64,000 nucleotides of DNA, from NCBI RefSeq assembly GCF_008364685.1, contig NZ_VTTL01000002.1:124001-188000 (forward strand), in the 5' to 3' direction. Of this stretch, positions 48,375 through 56,795 are shown one piece after another. The position numbers and the translations under genes were made by a program. This DNA is from Xanthobacter oligotrophicus (lineage in GTDB: Bacteria > Pseudomonadota > Alphaproteobacteria > Rhizobiales > Xanthobacteraceae). Under the pieces are notes generated by a model that saw only the letters and a program-made list of their open reading frames with translations, made no database searches and was not told the DNA's origin. The stretch's first letter is position 1. Every line of letters starts with the position of its first letter.

Positions 48375-50564
48375 ATGCTGAACGACGTGATCCCGCCGCG
48401 GCCCCTGCGCGCCATCAAGTCCCAACCGGGCACGGCGGCCTTTCTCCCGCCCCTCCTCCTGCGCCTGCCGGGGGCCGGGGGGGCGGTGGTGGTGCTGGTC
48501 GCCACGGGCGTCCCCGGCCTGCTGGTGGTGCGCATGGAGGATGGGCGCGGGACGCCCCTCGCCAGCTTCCCGGCGGAGGCGGACACGCCGGTGGCAGCGG
48601 ATCTGCCCGCCGGCACGGCGCGGATCGTCGTCACGGGAGATGGCGTGCAGTCCGGCGCGGTGAGGCTCGGCTACTATCCCGTGCGCGGGCAGTTCCCCGC
48701 CGGGCGGCTGCTGCTGAAGCTCCACGCCTTCCGGAACGGATCTTTCGCAACACCCGAAGGCGGAGTGAGGGGCCTCAAGAGCCGCTGGCGGCAGGCGGAG
48801 GGCGCGGCGCGCCATCTGGGCCTGAGCCTCATCGCTCTCAGCCAGACCGCGCAGGCGCGCCTGTCCCTGAAGCGGGCGCAGTACCAGCGCTTCCGCGCCG
48901 CCTTCGTGGAGGACTTCACCGAGGTTCCAGCCGAGGGGGCGGCGCCGGCCCTCGTCTTCCTGTCCGCGGCGGGGGACGGGCGCTCGCTCGCCCAGATCGC
49001 TGCCTGCGCGCAGGCCCTGACGGCGCAGACCGACCGGAGCTTCAGCTGGATCGTCGCTACGAGCCCCGACCGGATGGCGCGCGAAGGCACGGCGCTGGCG
49101 GAGACCGTTGGCAATACAGGTCGGATCGTGCCCGCAGCGAGCGCGGACGACGCCAGCCTCCTCAAAGCCGCCCTAGCCGCCGCCGAGGCGCCGGACGATA
49201 GCCTCGTCTGCCTGCTGGATCCCGAAGGGCGCCCCACGCGGGACGCCGTGGCACTGATCCGCGCGGCCTTCGCCGCCCATCCCGATTGCCAGTTGCTCTA
49301 TACCGACGAGGAGCGCTGCGACGCGTCCGGAACGCCGCTCGCGGGCGTGTTCAAGCCGGCCTTCAATCGCCACCTGCTGGAATCCTCGCCCTATACGGGC
49401 GCGCTCACCGTGCTGCGGGCGGGGTTGAGCCGGACGCTGGGGATCGATCCCCGCTTCGCCGCCGCCGCCCCCTATCACCTCGTCGTGCGCACGGTGGCGC
49501 AGGTCGGGGCCGGCGCGGTGCGGCACCTGCCGCGCATCGCCTTTTCCGGTCCCGAGCGGGCACCGGGCTTCCCCGAGCCCGAAACCGCCCGGCTGGCCGC
49601 GCAGGCGCTCGAAGGCGTGCTCGGCGTGCCGGTGAGCGTGGTGCCGGAGGCCGGAACCCACTTCCTGCGGCCGGACTTCCCCCTGCCGGCGGTGCCGCCC
49701 AAGGTGTCCATCGTCATCCCCACCCGCGACCGCGCCGGCCTTCTGGGCATGGCGCTCGATTCGCTGATCGGGAAGACGGCCTATCGCAATTTCGAGATCA
49801 TCATCGTCGACAACGGCTCGGTGGAGCCCGAGACCTTCGCCCTGTTCGCGGAGATGAAGGCCACCTGGCCCGACACGACCATCGTGCGGGACGACGGCGA
49901 CTTCAATTATCCGCGCATCTGCAACAACGGGGTCGAGGCCGCCACCGGCGAGCTGATCTTGTTCCTCAACAACGACATCGAGGTGATCGAGGCCGGCTGG
50001 CTGGACGAGATGGTGGCGCTTGCGCTTCGGCCGGGCGTCGGCATCGTGGGGGCCAAGCTGCTCTATCCCGACCGCACCATCCAGCATGCGGGAGTGATGG
50101 TCGGCCTGTTCGGCTATGCCTCCCACTGGTTCGCCCATGCCCTGCCGGACACGCCCGGCCCCGAGGGCCGGCTGCTGGCGCGGCAGGACGTGTCGGCGGT
50201 CACCGGCGCCTGCCAGCTCATCCGCAGGGACGTGTGGGAGGCCATCGGCCCGCTGGACGCCGAGCGGTTCCAGGAGGATTGCAACGACATCGACCTGTGC
50301 CTGCGCGCCCGCCGCTCCGGCTACGAGGTGGTGACCACGCCGTACGCGCTGCTCATCCACCACGAATCGGCCTCGCGGGGGAAGTCCCGCAACAAGCTCC
50401 ACCGGGAGCGGTTGAAGGCCCAGCACGAGCGTTTCGACGCCCTGTGGCATGCCCGCACCCTGGTGGACCCCCACTCCAACCCCAACCTCGACCGCAAGAA
50501 CCTGTTCGCCGCCCTCGCCGACGCGCCACAGGGCTCGCGCGACGCCCGCACCGACGCGATTTGA
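48375..50564 (+). CDS. Two-domain family 2 glycosyltransferase
   Basis: A 729-aa protein. Residues about 190-420 look like a degenerate GT-A domain (SFSWIVATSPDR; LVCLLDPEGRPTRDAV; YTDEERCDASGT), and residues about 440-690 are a clear GT2 domain (KVSIVIPTRDRAGLLGMALDSLIG; IIIVDNGS; GELILFLNNDIEVIEAGWLDEM; EDCNDIDLCLRARRSGYEVV). The N-terminal 180 residues are unrecognised. Proteins of this layout act in surface polysaccharide or O-antigen/rhamnan synthesis. It is isolated, with no polysaccharide cluster alongside. The start at 48375 avoids a 152-codon upstream frame that is antisense to gor. Confidence 0.87.
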   Translation: MLNDVIPPRPLRAIKSQPGTAAFLPPLLLRLPGAGGAVVVLVATGVPGLLVVRMEDGRGTPLASFPAEADTPVAADLPAGTARIVVTGDGVQSGAVRLGYYPVRGQFPAGRLLLKLHAFRNGSFATPEGGVRGLKSRWRQAEGAARHLGLSLIALSQTAQARLSLKRAQYQRFRAAFVEDFTEVPAEGAAPALVFLSAAGDGRSLAQIAACAQALTAQTDRSFSWIVATSPDRMAREGTALAETVGNTGRIVPAASADDASLLKAALAAAEAPDDSLVCLLDPEGRPTRDAVALIRAAFAAHPDCQLLYTDEERCDASGTPLAGVFKPAFNRHLLESSPYTGALTVLRAGLSRTLGIDPRFAAAAPYHLVVRTVAQVGAGAVRHLPRIAFSGPERAPGFPEPETARLAAQALEGVLGVPVSVVPEAGTHFLRPDFPLPAVPPKVSIVIPTRDRAGLLGMALDSLIGKTAYRNFEIIIVDNGSVEPETFALFAEMKATWPDTTIVRDDGDFNYPRICNNGVEAATGELILFLNNDIEVIEAGWLDEMVALALRPGVGIVGAKLLYPDRTIQHAGVMVGLFGYASHWFAHALPDTPGPEGRLLARQDVSAVTGACQLIRRDVWEAIGPLDAERFQEDCNDIDLCLRARRSGYEVVTTPYALLIHHESASRGKSRNKLHRERLKAQHERFDALWHARTLVDPHSNPNLDRKNLFAALADAPQGSRDARTDAI

Positions 50565-50650
50565 TACCAACGGCCCCAGTCTTTGACCGGTGCCGAGAGG
50601 GTCGCGCTCAGGCGCCGCTCGGGCTGCGCGACGCGCCCCAAAAGAAAAAG

Positions 50651-50680
50651 GCTCCCGGCCAGTGCCGGGAGCCTTTTTTC
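50651..50680. terminator. Strong intrinsic terminator between convergent genes
   Basis: A perfect 10-bp stem GGCTCCCGGC/GCCGGGAGCC with loop CAGT is followed by six T residues on the plus strand and preceded by an A-rich run that gives T residues on the minus strand. It can stop both the glycosyltransferase and the DUF2059 transcripts. Confidence 0.93.
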
Positions 50681-50721
50681 TTAAGCCCAAGCCGCCCCGA
50701 AGGCCGGCGTCCGCACGAAAC

Positions 50722-51267
50722 CTACAGGTCGACGCCGCGCTTGCGCATTTCCGCGCGCACCCGCTCCACCGCCTGGGCGTTCACCTGCGCACCCCACGCC
50801 TGGATGCCCTGCACCGCCTCCTGGACGATGACCGGACGGTCCTGCACCAGCTTGGCGCCGGTGGGCGAGCGATAGAAGGTGATGGCCTCCTTCAGCTCGG
50901 CCTCGGTGAAGTGGCTGGCGTAGGAGGTGGCGAGGATGTCGATGATCTCGCTCTGCCGCGCCTCGAACTCCGGCCGCACGATGATGGCGACCTCGCGCAG
51001 CTGCTTGGCAAGATCGGGATTGGTCTGGAGGAACGACAGTGCCGCCCCGTCGACGATGTTGGGAATAATCCCCTCGAAGGCGCGGGCCTCGCCATTCACC
51101 GCCACGAGATCGCGGGCGAGCTGGAGATGCGGCGCGCTCACCTTCGCCGCCGGGCGGGCGGGCTGCGCCTGCTGGGCCAAGGCGAAGGGAACCGGGAGGG
51201 CCGGCACGGCAAGGGCGGCGGCGAGAAGGAGCCGCACGCCGAAGCGGCCGCGATGGGACATGAACAT
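50722..51267 (-). CDS. DUF2059 periplasmic protein
   Basis: A 181-aa protein with a Sec signal (MFMSHRGRFGVRLLLAAALAVPALPVPFALAQ). The helical mature domain ends in the DUF2059-like segment SYASHFTEAELKEAITFYRSPTGAKLVQDRPVIVQEA. Function is unknown in the family. GGAGAGA lies six bases before the ATG. It follows rpiA by 23 bp on the same strand, so the two form an operon. Confidence 0.88.
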   Translation of the reverse strand: MFMSHRGRFGVRLLLAAALAVPALPVPFALAQQAQPARPAAKVSAPHLQLARDLVAVNGEARAFEGIIPNIVDGAALSFLQTNPDLAKQLREVAIIVRPEFEARQSEIIDILATSYASHFTEAELKEAITFYRSPTGAKLVQDRPVIVQEAVQGIQAWGAQVNAQAVERVRAEMRKRGVDL

Positions 51268-51290
51268 GGGTCTCTCTCCGGGAAGAGGAA

Positions 51291-51998
51291 TCAGAAGCTG
51301 CCGGGCTCCAGCACGGTGATGCCGTCCGCGCCGGCAAGCACGACCCGGCGGGCAAGGCCCAGGAACAGCCCGTGCTCGACCACACCGGCGACTTCCTCCA
51401 CCGCGCGGGCGAGCGCGGCCGGGTCCGGGATGCGGCCGAGATGGGCGTCGAGGATGAGGTGGCCCTGATCGGTGACGAAAGGATGACCATCGCCGTCGCG
51501 GCGCAGCTTCACCGGGCCTTCGCAGCCGGCCTTGCGCACCGCCTCGGCCACATTCCGCTCGATGGAGGCGACGCCGAAATCCACCACCTCGATGGGCAGC
51601 GGGAAGCGGCCGAGCACGGCCACCTTCTTGCTCGAGTCGGCGATCACCACCATCTCGCGCGCGGCGCTGGCGACGATCTTCTCCCGCAGCAGCGCCCCGC
51701 CGCCGCCCTTGATCAGGGCCAGGCCGGGGCCAACCTCGTCCGCCCCGTCGATGCACAGGTCGAGCGGGCCGGCCTCATCAAGGGTCGCGATCGGCACGCC
51801 GAGGGAGACCGCCTGCGACAGCGTCTGCTCGGAGGTGGGCACGCCGAGGATGTTGAGGCCGGCATGGACCTTCTCGGCCAGCAGCTCCACGAAATGGCGG
51901 GCGGTGGAGCCGGTGCCGAGGCCGAGGCGCATGCCGTCGGTCACGTAGGTCAGGGCGTGAGCGGCCGCGCGGCGCTTCGGGTCTTCGGCGTGCACCAT
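51291..51998 (-). CDS. rpiA: Ribose-5-phosphate isomerase A
   Basis: A 235-aa RpiA, which interconverts ribose 5-phosphate and ribulose 5-phosphate in the pentose-phosphate (and Calvin) pathway. Diagnostic blocks are [55 protein letters not shown] and [12 protein letters not shown], covering the phosphate loop and the catalytic Asp/Glu/Lys residues. I start at 51998 ([10 protein letters not shown]), which gives normal length; upstream in-frame Met codons would add an Ala/Arg-rich segment. Confidence 0.95.
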   Translation of the reverse strand: MVHAEDPKRRAAAHALTYVTDGMRLGLGTGSTARHFVELLAEKVHAGLNILGVPTSEQTLSQAVSLGVPIATLDEAGPLDLCIDGADEVGPGLALIKGGGGALLREKIVASAAREMVVIADSSKKVAVLGRFPLPIEVVDFGVASIERNVAEAVRKAGCEGPVKLRRDGDGHPFVTDQGHLILDAHLGRIPDPAALARAVEEVAGVVEHGLFLGLARRVVLAGADGITVLEPGSF

Positions 51999-52167
51999 GG
52001 GAGTTTCCGTTCCGGTGCCCCTCGCGCGGCCAACCGGCGCGGCGTGGGGCATTGGCGTTTCGTTGATGCGGGCCGGGTCGCCCCGCCGCGTTCCGGCTCT
52101 AGCCCCGATCCGGCCCGCCGACAAGCGGCGCGACGGCTCGGCGGCCCCAAGCCTCAACCCGCGCCCC

Positions 52168-52659
52168 TCACCGGGCGGCGGGGGTACAGACCAGGCTGGA
52201 ATCGGCGCCGCCCTGGGGCCGGGCGGTTTCGCGCACGTAGCAGATGCTCATCTCCCCGGTGTCGCGATTGACCCGGAATATGCCGGTCTCGCCCTCGTAA
52301 TGGGTGGGGGCCAGGGCGTAGCTGCCGGCCTTCTGGGGGCCGGCCCCCTCCCCTTGCGCGAAGCAATGGGTGATGCCCACGGCGCTGCCCTCGGGCCGCT
52401 CGAACTGGCACACGTTCATCTCGCCGGTCTGGCGGTTGAGGCCATAGACGCGGTTCGCCTGGGCCGAGGGCGGCGCGGCGAATTCGTAAGCCCCTTGGGC
52501 CCCCTGGGCCGCCGGTGCCGGCTGGGCCAGCGCGCCGCCGGCGCCGGCGACGCTACCAAGGCCCGCGAATGCCAGCGCCGCCAGCATGCCGCGCGCCAGC
52601 GGCTTCAGCTGCCGCAGGTGGTTCCGCGATCCAGCCACGGAAAGAACAATCCCCTGCAT
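52168..52659 (-). CDS. Secreted protein with two NRxTGEM Cys repeats
   Basis: A 163-aa protein with a signal-type helix ([23 protein letters not shown]). The mature part holds two related units: [17 protein letters not shown], with a Cys 15 residues later (ITHCF), and [17 protein letters not shown], with a Cys 15 or so later (SLVCTP). Each unit thus has two Cys and could close one disulfide. I do not recognise a named family; the pattern suggests a small periplasmic beta-rich protein. It lies alone, upstream of rpiA on the same strand with a 169-bp gap. Confidence 0.72.
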   Translation of the reverse strand: MQGIVLSVAGSRNHLRQLKPLARGMLAALAFAGLGSVAGAGGALAQPAPAAQGAQGAYEFAAPPSAQANRVYGLNRQTGEMNVCQFERPEGSAVGITHCFAQGEGAGPQKAGSYALAPTHYEGETGIFRVNRDTGEMSICYVRETARPQGGADSSLVCTPAAR

Positions 52660-52852
52660 TCAAGCCTCCTTGGTGTTCCGGCCCGGCCAAGCTCACGTCC
52701 GATCCCGGCGCTTTCCGCTCCTCGGGGCTGCGCCATGCGGCCGCAGCCCTGCGATCGACGCGGACGCTCGCGCGAAAAAGCGGCAGGATTTAAGGCAGGG
52801 AGTAGGGTCGGCGCCCCCCATCCCTGTCTGTCCCCGATGAAAAGGCCCGAAC

Positions 52853-53551
52853 ATGACTGCCCCGCCCGTTTCCAACCGCCCCGTGGTCGCCTTCGATCTC
52901 GACGGCACCCTTGTCGATACCGCGCCCGATCTCCTGGACGCCCTCGACCTCGTGCTGGCCCCGCACAAGATCCCGCCCGTGAACCGCACCGAGGCCCGCA
53001 ACATGATCGGCGGCGGCGCCCGCCTGCTCATCGTCCGCGCCCTGAAGAGCGAGGGCGTCGCCCTGCCCGATACCGAGGTGGAGGCGATGACCCAGCGGTT
53101 CATCGCCCACTACGCCGACAACATCGCCGTGGGCTCGCGCCCCTTCCCCGGCCTGCTCGACGCCCTCGACCGCCTCTCGGCCAAGGGCGTGAGCCTCGCC
53201 GTGTGCACCAACAAGCTGGAGCACCTCGCCCGGCTGCTTCTGGACGCGCTGGACCTGACCGAGCGTTTTTCCGTGATCACCGGCGCCGACACCTATCCAC
53301 GCTCCAAGCCGGATCCGCTGCCGCTCGTATCCACCATCGCGGCGGCCGGCGGCTCCGCGGCGCGTTCGATCATGGTGGGCGACAGCATCACCGACGTGCT
53401 CACAGCCCGCGCCACCGGCGTGCCGGTGGTCGCGGTGTCCTTCGGCTATACGGAAACCCCGGCCGCAGAACTCGGCGCGGACGCGCTGATCCATCATTTC
53501 GACGAGTTGGAGCGGGCCGTGGATGCCCTTCTGGCGCGCCCGGCCATGTGA
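52853..53551 (+). CDS. gph: Phosphoglycolate phosphatase
   Basis: A 232-aa HAD-family hydrolase. Motif I is VAFDLDGTLVDTAPDLLDAL (nucleophile Asp and acid Asp), motif II is LAVCTNK, Lys of motif III is in YPRSKPDPLP, and motif IV is IMVGDSITDVLTARATG. It removes phosphate from 2-phosphoglycolate produced by Rubisco oxygenation or DNA repair. Overall pattern matches Gph/CbbZ. No Calvin-cycle operon is nearby apart from rpiA. Confidence 0.9.
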   Translation: MTAPPVSNRPVVAFDLDGTLVDTAPDLLDALDLVLAPHKIPPVNRTEARNMIGGGARLLIVRALKSEGVALPDTEVEAMTQRFIAHYADNIAVGSRPFPGLLDALDRLSAKGVSLAVCTNKLEHLARLLLDALDLTERFSVITGADTYPRSKPDPLPLVSTIAAAGGSAARSIMVGDSITDVLTARATGVPVVAVSFGYTETPAAELGADALIHHFDELERAVDALLARPAM

Positions 53552-53630
53552 AGTCATCCACAGGCCGGAACCACCGGCACTTGACAGGGAGGGGCGCGCC
53601 GGCCTAAACGGCGCTCCTCGCAAATGGCGC

Positions 53631-53705
53631 GGGCGATTAGCTCAGCGGGAGAGCACTCCCTTCACACGGGAGGGGTCGCAGGTTCAATCCCTGCATCGCC
53701 CACCA
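53631..53705 (+). tRNA. tRNA-Val (CAC)
   Basis: The acceptor stem GGGCGAT pairs with ATCGCCC, and the anticodon stem CTCCC/GGGAG encloses TTCACAC with anticodon CAC. The T-arm GCAGG-TTCAATC-CCTGC is intact and CCA is encoded. Its 3' end is the attachment site of the island that follows. Confidence 0.96.
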
Positions 53706-53707
53706 TT
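53689..53707 (+). other. Attachment site attL
   Basis: CCCTGCATCGCCCACCATT, covering the 3' T-arm and acceptor end of tRNA-Val plus two bases, is repeated exactly at 61814-61832. It marks the left boundary of the island. TTCCGCA follows both copies, three bases further away on the right side. Confidence 0.9.
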
Positions 53708-53746
53708 TTCCGCAAATTCAAGGACTTAGAGTGCGAGTTGCCCTGG

Positions 53747-53771
53747 TGATGCATCAAAGGGATGCATTGCG
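53747..53771 (+). repeat. 25-bp imperfect repeat near attL (possible integrase arm site)
   Basis: A 25-bp sequence starting TGATGCATC and ending CATTGCG recurs, about 80% identical, at 61732-61756 near attR in the same orientation. It directly precedes the GTG start of the integrase. It may be an arm-type binding site. Confidence 0.5.
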
Positions 53772-55421
53772 GTGCGTAGCCCGACCTATCTAGAGCTGTC
53801 CCGGCACGGTGTTTTCCACTTCCGGTGGCCATTGCCGAAAGCGATTCACCCTCGACAGCAAGCCTCCTGCGTCAAAGTCTCCCTGCGTACCCGAGTGCCA
53901 AGAGAGGCATTGCGGCTATCCCGCCAACTCAGTTATCTGGCGGAACAGGCCATGGTGAAGATAGCGTCGGCAGGCATGCGCTTTGATGAGATACGCGGCG
54001 TTCTGAAGCAGCATTTCCAAGAGGCATTGCAGCGAGAGAAAGACCGGATTGCCGAACAGGGGCGACTCGATCAGATCGAAATTGCGGCGCTGACGAATGG
54101 AGAGAGCTTCGCTCGGGAAGCCCTTGCAGAAGGCATGGGCCTTCATCTCGATTTGCCCGGCATGGAATCGGACGACGAGCTAGCCGCTACGTTTGCCGAA
54201 CGCTACGGCCTCAAGCTTGATCCCAGCACGAAGACACACAACGTCTTCATTCGAGAGCTGAAAATGGCGTATCGGGATTTTTGCGCCAGTGTTCTCGCAT
54301 ACGATAAATCGCTTGATAGCTACGATCTGTCCCAGAGCCCTGCTCCTGCTCTACCCCAAACGGTAGGGGCAGGTGGCCCCACATGCTTGCTGAAGGATCT
54401 CGTGCAGAAGTTCACGACAGAGCAAGAGCGTGCGGGTCTGTGGCGTGAGCGTTCCGAACAGCAGAAGGTCCAGCATCTCGACCTTTTGCAGGAAATTTTA
54501 GGCGAAAATCGCGATATACTAAACATCAATCGAAAAGACACGCAGAAGGTTAAGGAGATACTTCTAAAATATCCAAAGAATAGAAATAAAATATCACCTA
54601 TCAAAAACATGTCCATTGAACAATTAATGAACCTGGATGGCATAGAAACGCTGTCGGTCAGAACGATAAATCTATACCTTCAAAGCTATGGAAGCCTTTT
54701 TGGTTGGGCCAAACGCAATGGCTACGTCACCGAGAACATATTCGATGGCATCACGCTCCGGCAAAACAAACAAGCGACAGGCACCCAGCGAGACGCTTTC
54801 TCGCCGGAACAGCTCGGCGACATACTTCATGAGCTGACAACCAATGAGAAAGGCTTGATCCGTAAAGACTATCAGAGATGGGGCTCGCTCATCGGCATCT
54901 ATACGGGTGCTCGCCTCAATGAGGTTTGCCAGATCCACCTTGATGATATCAAGGAGGTTGACGGCATCTGGTGCTTCGACATGAACGATGAAGGGGACGG
55001 AAAGCGGCTGAAGAACGCCGCATCATGCCGCATGGTGCCAATTCACAGTCGCCTGCTGGAAGTTGGTCTACTGAAGCATGTGGCCACGCTCAAGGAAGCT
55101 GGAGAGACACGCCTGTTCCCCGATTTCTCGTTTAGTCCGAAGGAGGGATACGGCCGTGCCCTCGGGCGCTGGTTCAATGATCGGTTCCTTGTGCAGCTTG
55201 GCATCAAATCCACGGACCTCGTTTTCCATAGCCTCCGTCATACGATGGTGACGCGCCTCATGCAGGCCGGCGTCGAGGAAAATCATGTGAAGGCACTTGT
55301 GGGCCACACTCGGGAAGGCGTGACCCAACAGCACTATTTCAAGCAAGGCTACACCCTTGCACAACTCAAAGGTGCGATTGAAAAATTCCAACCTTCTGAG
55401 AACGGCGCCGGCAGACGCTGA
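53772..55421 (+). CDS. Tyrosine-type site-specific integrase
   Basis: A 549-aa recombinase. The catalytic domain shows Arg381 (YTGARLNEVCQ), His486-x-x-Arg489 (HSLRHTMVTRLM), His512 (LVGHTREG) and nucleophile Tyr522 (VTQQHYF). The N-terminal 60 residues (ELSRHGVFHFRWPLPKAI) resemble the DUF6538 domain common in proteobacterial island integrases. It uses GTG as start, 67 bp beyond tRNA-Val, and catalyses insertion and excision at the 19-bp att core. Confidence 0.95.
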   Translation: MRSPTYLELSRHGVFHFRWPLPKAIHPRQQASCVKVSLRTRVPREALRLSRQLSYLAEQAMVKIASAGMRFDEIRGVLKQHFQEALQREKDRIAEQGRLDQIEIAALTNGESFAREALAEGMGLHLDLPGMESDDELAATFAERYGLKLDPSTKTHNVFIRELKMAYRDFCASVLAYDKSLDSYDLSQSPAPALPQTVGAGGPTCLLKDLVQKFTTEQERAGLWRERSEQQKVQHLDLLQEILGENRDILNINRKDTQKVKEILLKYPKNRNKISPIKNMSIEQLMNLDGIETLSVRTINLYLQSYGSLFGWAKRNGYVTENIFDGITLRQNKQATGTQRDAFSPEQLGDILHELTTNEKGLIRKDYQRWGSLIGIYTGARLNEVCQIHLDDIKEVDGIWCFDMNDEGDGKRLKNAASCRMVPIHSRLLEVGLLKHVATLKEAGETRLFPDFSFSPKEGYGRALGRWFNDRFLVQLGIKSTDLVFHSLRHTMVTRLMQAGVEENHVKALVGHTREGVTQQHYFKQGYTLAQLKGAIEKFQPSENGAGRR

Positions 55422-55582
55422 GGCGGAAACAGATACAAGCTAGTTCGTCAGCTTCGCATCTCCGCTTCATCACACGGCTTCTTCACCCGAGGGAACGCCC
55501 CCTCCCCACAGCCCCCCCATTGACACCATCGAGGCGAGGCCTGAAACAGATGGGTGGAGTCGTACGTGCGGCTCTGGGGCGT

Positions 55583-55717
55583 GGAAACCCCGAATGGATA
55601 GGTACGGGCGCCAACCGGAATGGCGCCATCTCCTTGACCTATGGTCGGGGAGCCTGTGGCGTATGCAACAGGTTCTCCGAACTAAAGGCCACAGGGACCG
55701 TATCCATTCGGTTTTCC
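55583..55717 (+). ncRNA. Candidate structured RNA with a three-way-junction fold
   Basis: P1 pairs CCGAATGGATA (55590-55600) with TATCCATTCGG (55701-55711), continued by GGAAA (55583-55587) with TTTCC (55713-55717). Inside, P2 pairs GGCGCCA (55607-55613) with TGGCGCC (55621-55627). P3 pairs GGAG-CCTGT (55649-55657) with ACAGG-TT-CTCC (55668-55678), with a two-base bulge. The fold lies in a 374-bp gap upstream of a membrane protein and the polymerase-like gene. It does not match a class I recognise. It could be a small RNA, an mRNA leader element or a template. Confidence 0.5.
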
Positions 55718-55795
55718 AACTCCCCGATCACCAAGGGATCAAGGGGCAAGCTCGCGGGGACGTACCGCGACATATGCCCCCAGCCGGAGGACAAG

Positions 55796-56716
55796 ATGGA
55801 AGCCCTTTTAGTCCTGGGTCTGCTCGGATGGGGTGTCTATAGGTTCTTCAAACTTAACACCGCTGTCGGTGCTGAGACCCTTCGGGCATACGTCTATCTT
55901 GAATTGCTTCTAAAGGACGCCCCCCCTCAAAAGGCGCAAGAGCTAGCTGGGCGAGACATGTCCGAACTCAAAAGCGCGTTTATCAAACACATCCAGCACG
56001 AGATACGATACGTGCACGACGGGAAGCAGGGGCCTTTAATCGCTGAAGCATATCGACATGGCATGGTGAGCAAGCTGCCCCGTTGGTACCGCGATCTAAT
56101 CGTGAAAAATGGCACGAGCTACTCAGTAGAGATAGCTTATACGATGCACCTCATCGCAAAAGAAGGCAGGAGAAACGTGCCACCTAAAGAGCCTACCTGC
56201 GAATGGACGAGGCCCTTTGTGCTTTATTATCTGATTAGCGAATCGCACCCATTTTCGGTTGAACCAGCCGGAATGACGGAGAATATTCTTGCTTTGCTAC
56301 ATGGTCAGATGACGAGAGAGCTTCAATTTTCGCTGTCCGCATCCCTGCGATATTATCTCGCCTTCGCCTATCCCCATGTCGAACGCTGGGACATCCGACC
56401 GGTGATCGAGGATGCGCAAGCATTTTTGAAGGACACTATACGAACTCTTAACACCCCCTCTAAGCAGAGATCATTCATCCAGAAGATGGCAGTTCTGGAT
56501 ACAGGCTCACCGATGCCGCCAGACGAACTTGAAAATGTCTTAGAACAACTTCGAACACACCCTGCTGCCAGGCAGGAAGCGGCTGCAACGATGCTCACCA
56601 ACATGATGCTTCAAAGTTTTATCGCAGAGCAATTTCAGGCGGTTCATGGCAAGACATATATGGATTATTTAACCGCTATTGTAAGCTTTTGGAGAGAAAG
56701 AGAAATTTTTAATTGA
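55796..56716 (+). CDS. Unrecognised membrane-anchored island protein (306 aa)
   Basis: The start at 55796 has GGAGG ahead of it (GGAGGACAAGATG); the frame runs further upstream through the structured RNA region and should not be counted. One N-terminal helix (ALLVLGLLGWGVYRFF) anchors a soluble, largely helical domain of about 285 residues. That domain contains ELLLKDAPPQKAQELAGRD, IRPVIEDAQAFLKDTIRTL and a C-terminal FIAEQFQAVHGKTYMDYLTAIVSFW. No catalytic motif is evident. The polymerase-like gene starts 79 bp downstream in the same direction, so the two may be co-expressed. Confidence 0.75.
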   Translation: MEALLVLGLLGWGVYRFFKLNTAVGAETLRAYVYLELLLKDAPPQKAQELAGRDMSELKSAFIKHIQHEIRYVHDGKQGPLIAEAYRHGMVSKLPRWYRDLIVKNGTSYSVEIAYTMHLIAKEGRRNVPPKEPTCEWTRPFVLYYLISESHPFSVEPAGMTENILALLHGQMTRELQFSLSASLRYYLAFAYPHVERWDIRPVIEDAQAFLKDTIRTLNTPSKQRSFIQKMAVLDTGSPMPPDELENVLEQLRTHPAARQEAAATMLTNMMLQSFIAEQFQAVHGKTYMDYLTAIVSFWREREIFN

Positions 56717-56795
56717 CAGAGCTTTTTATGTTTATTCATACCCCGTTAAGCCGAACGAATATTTAAGTTACACCAACGATCGAGAGGAACGGCAG

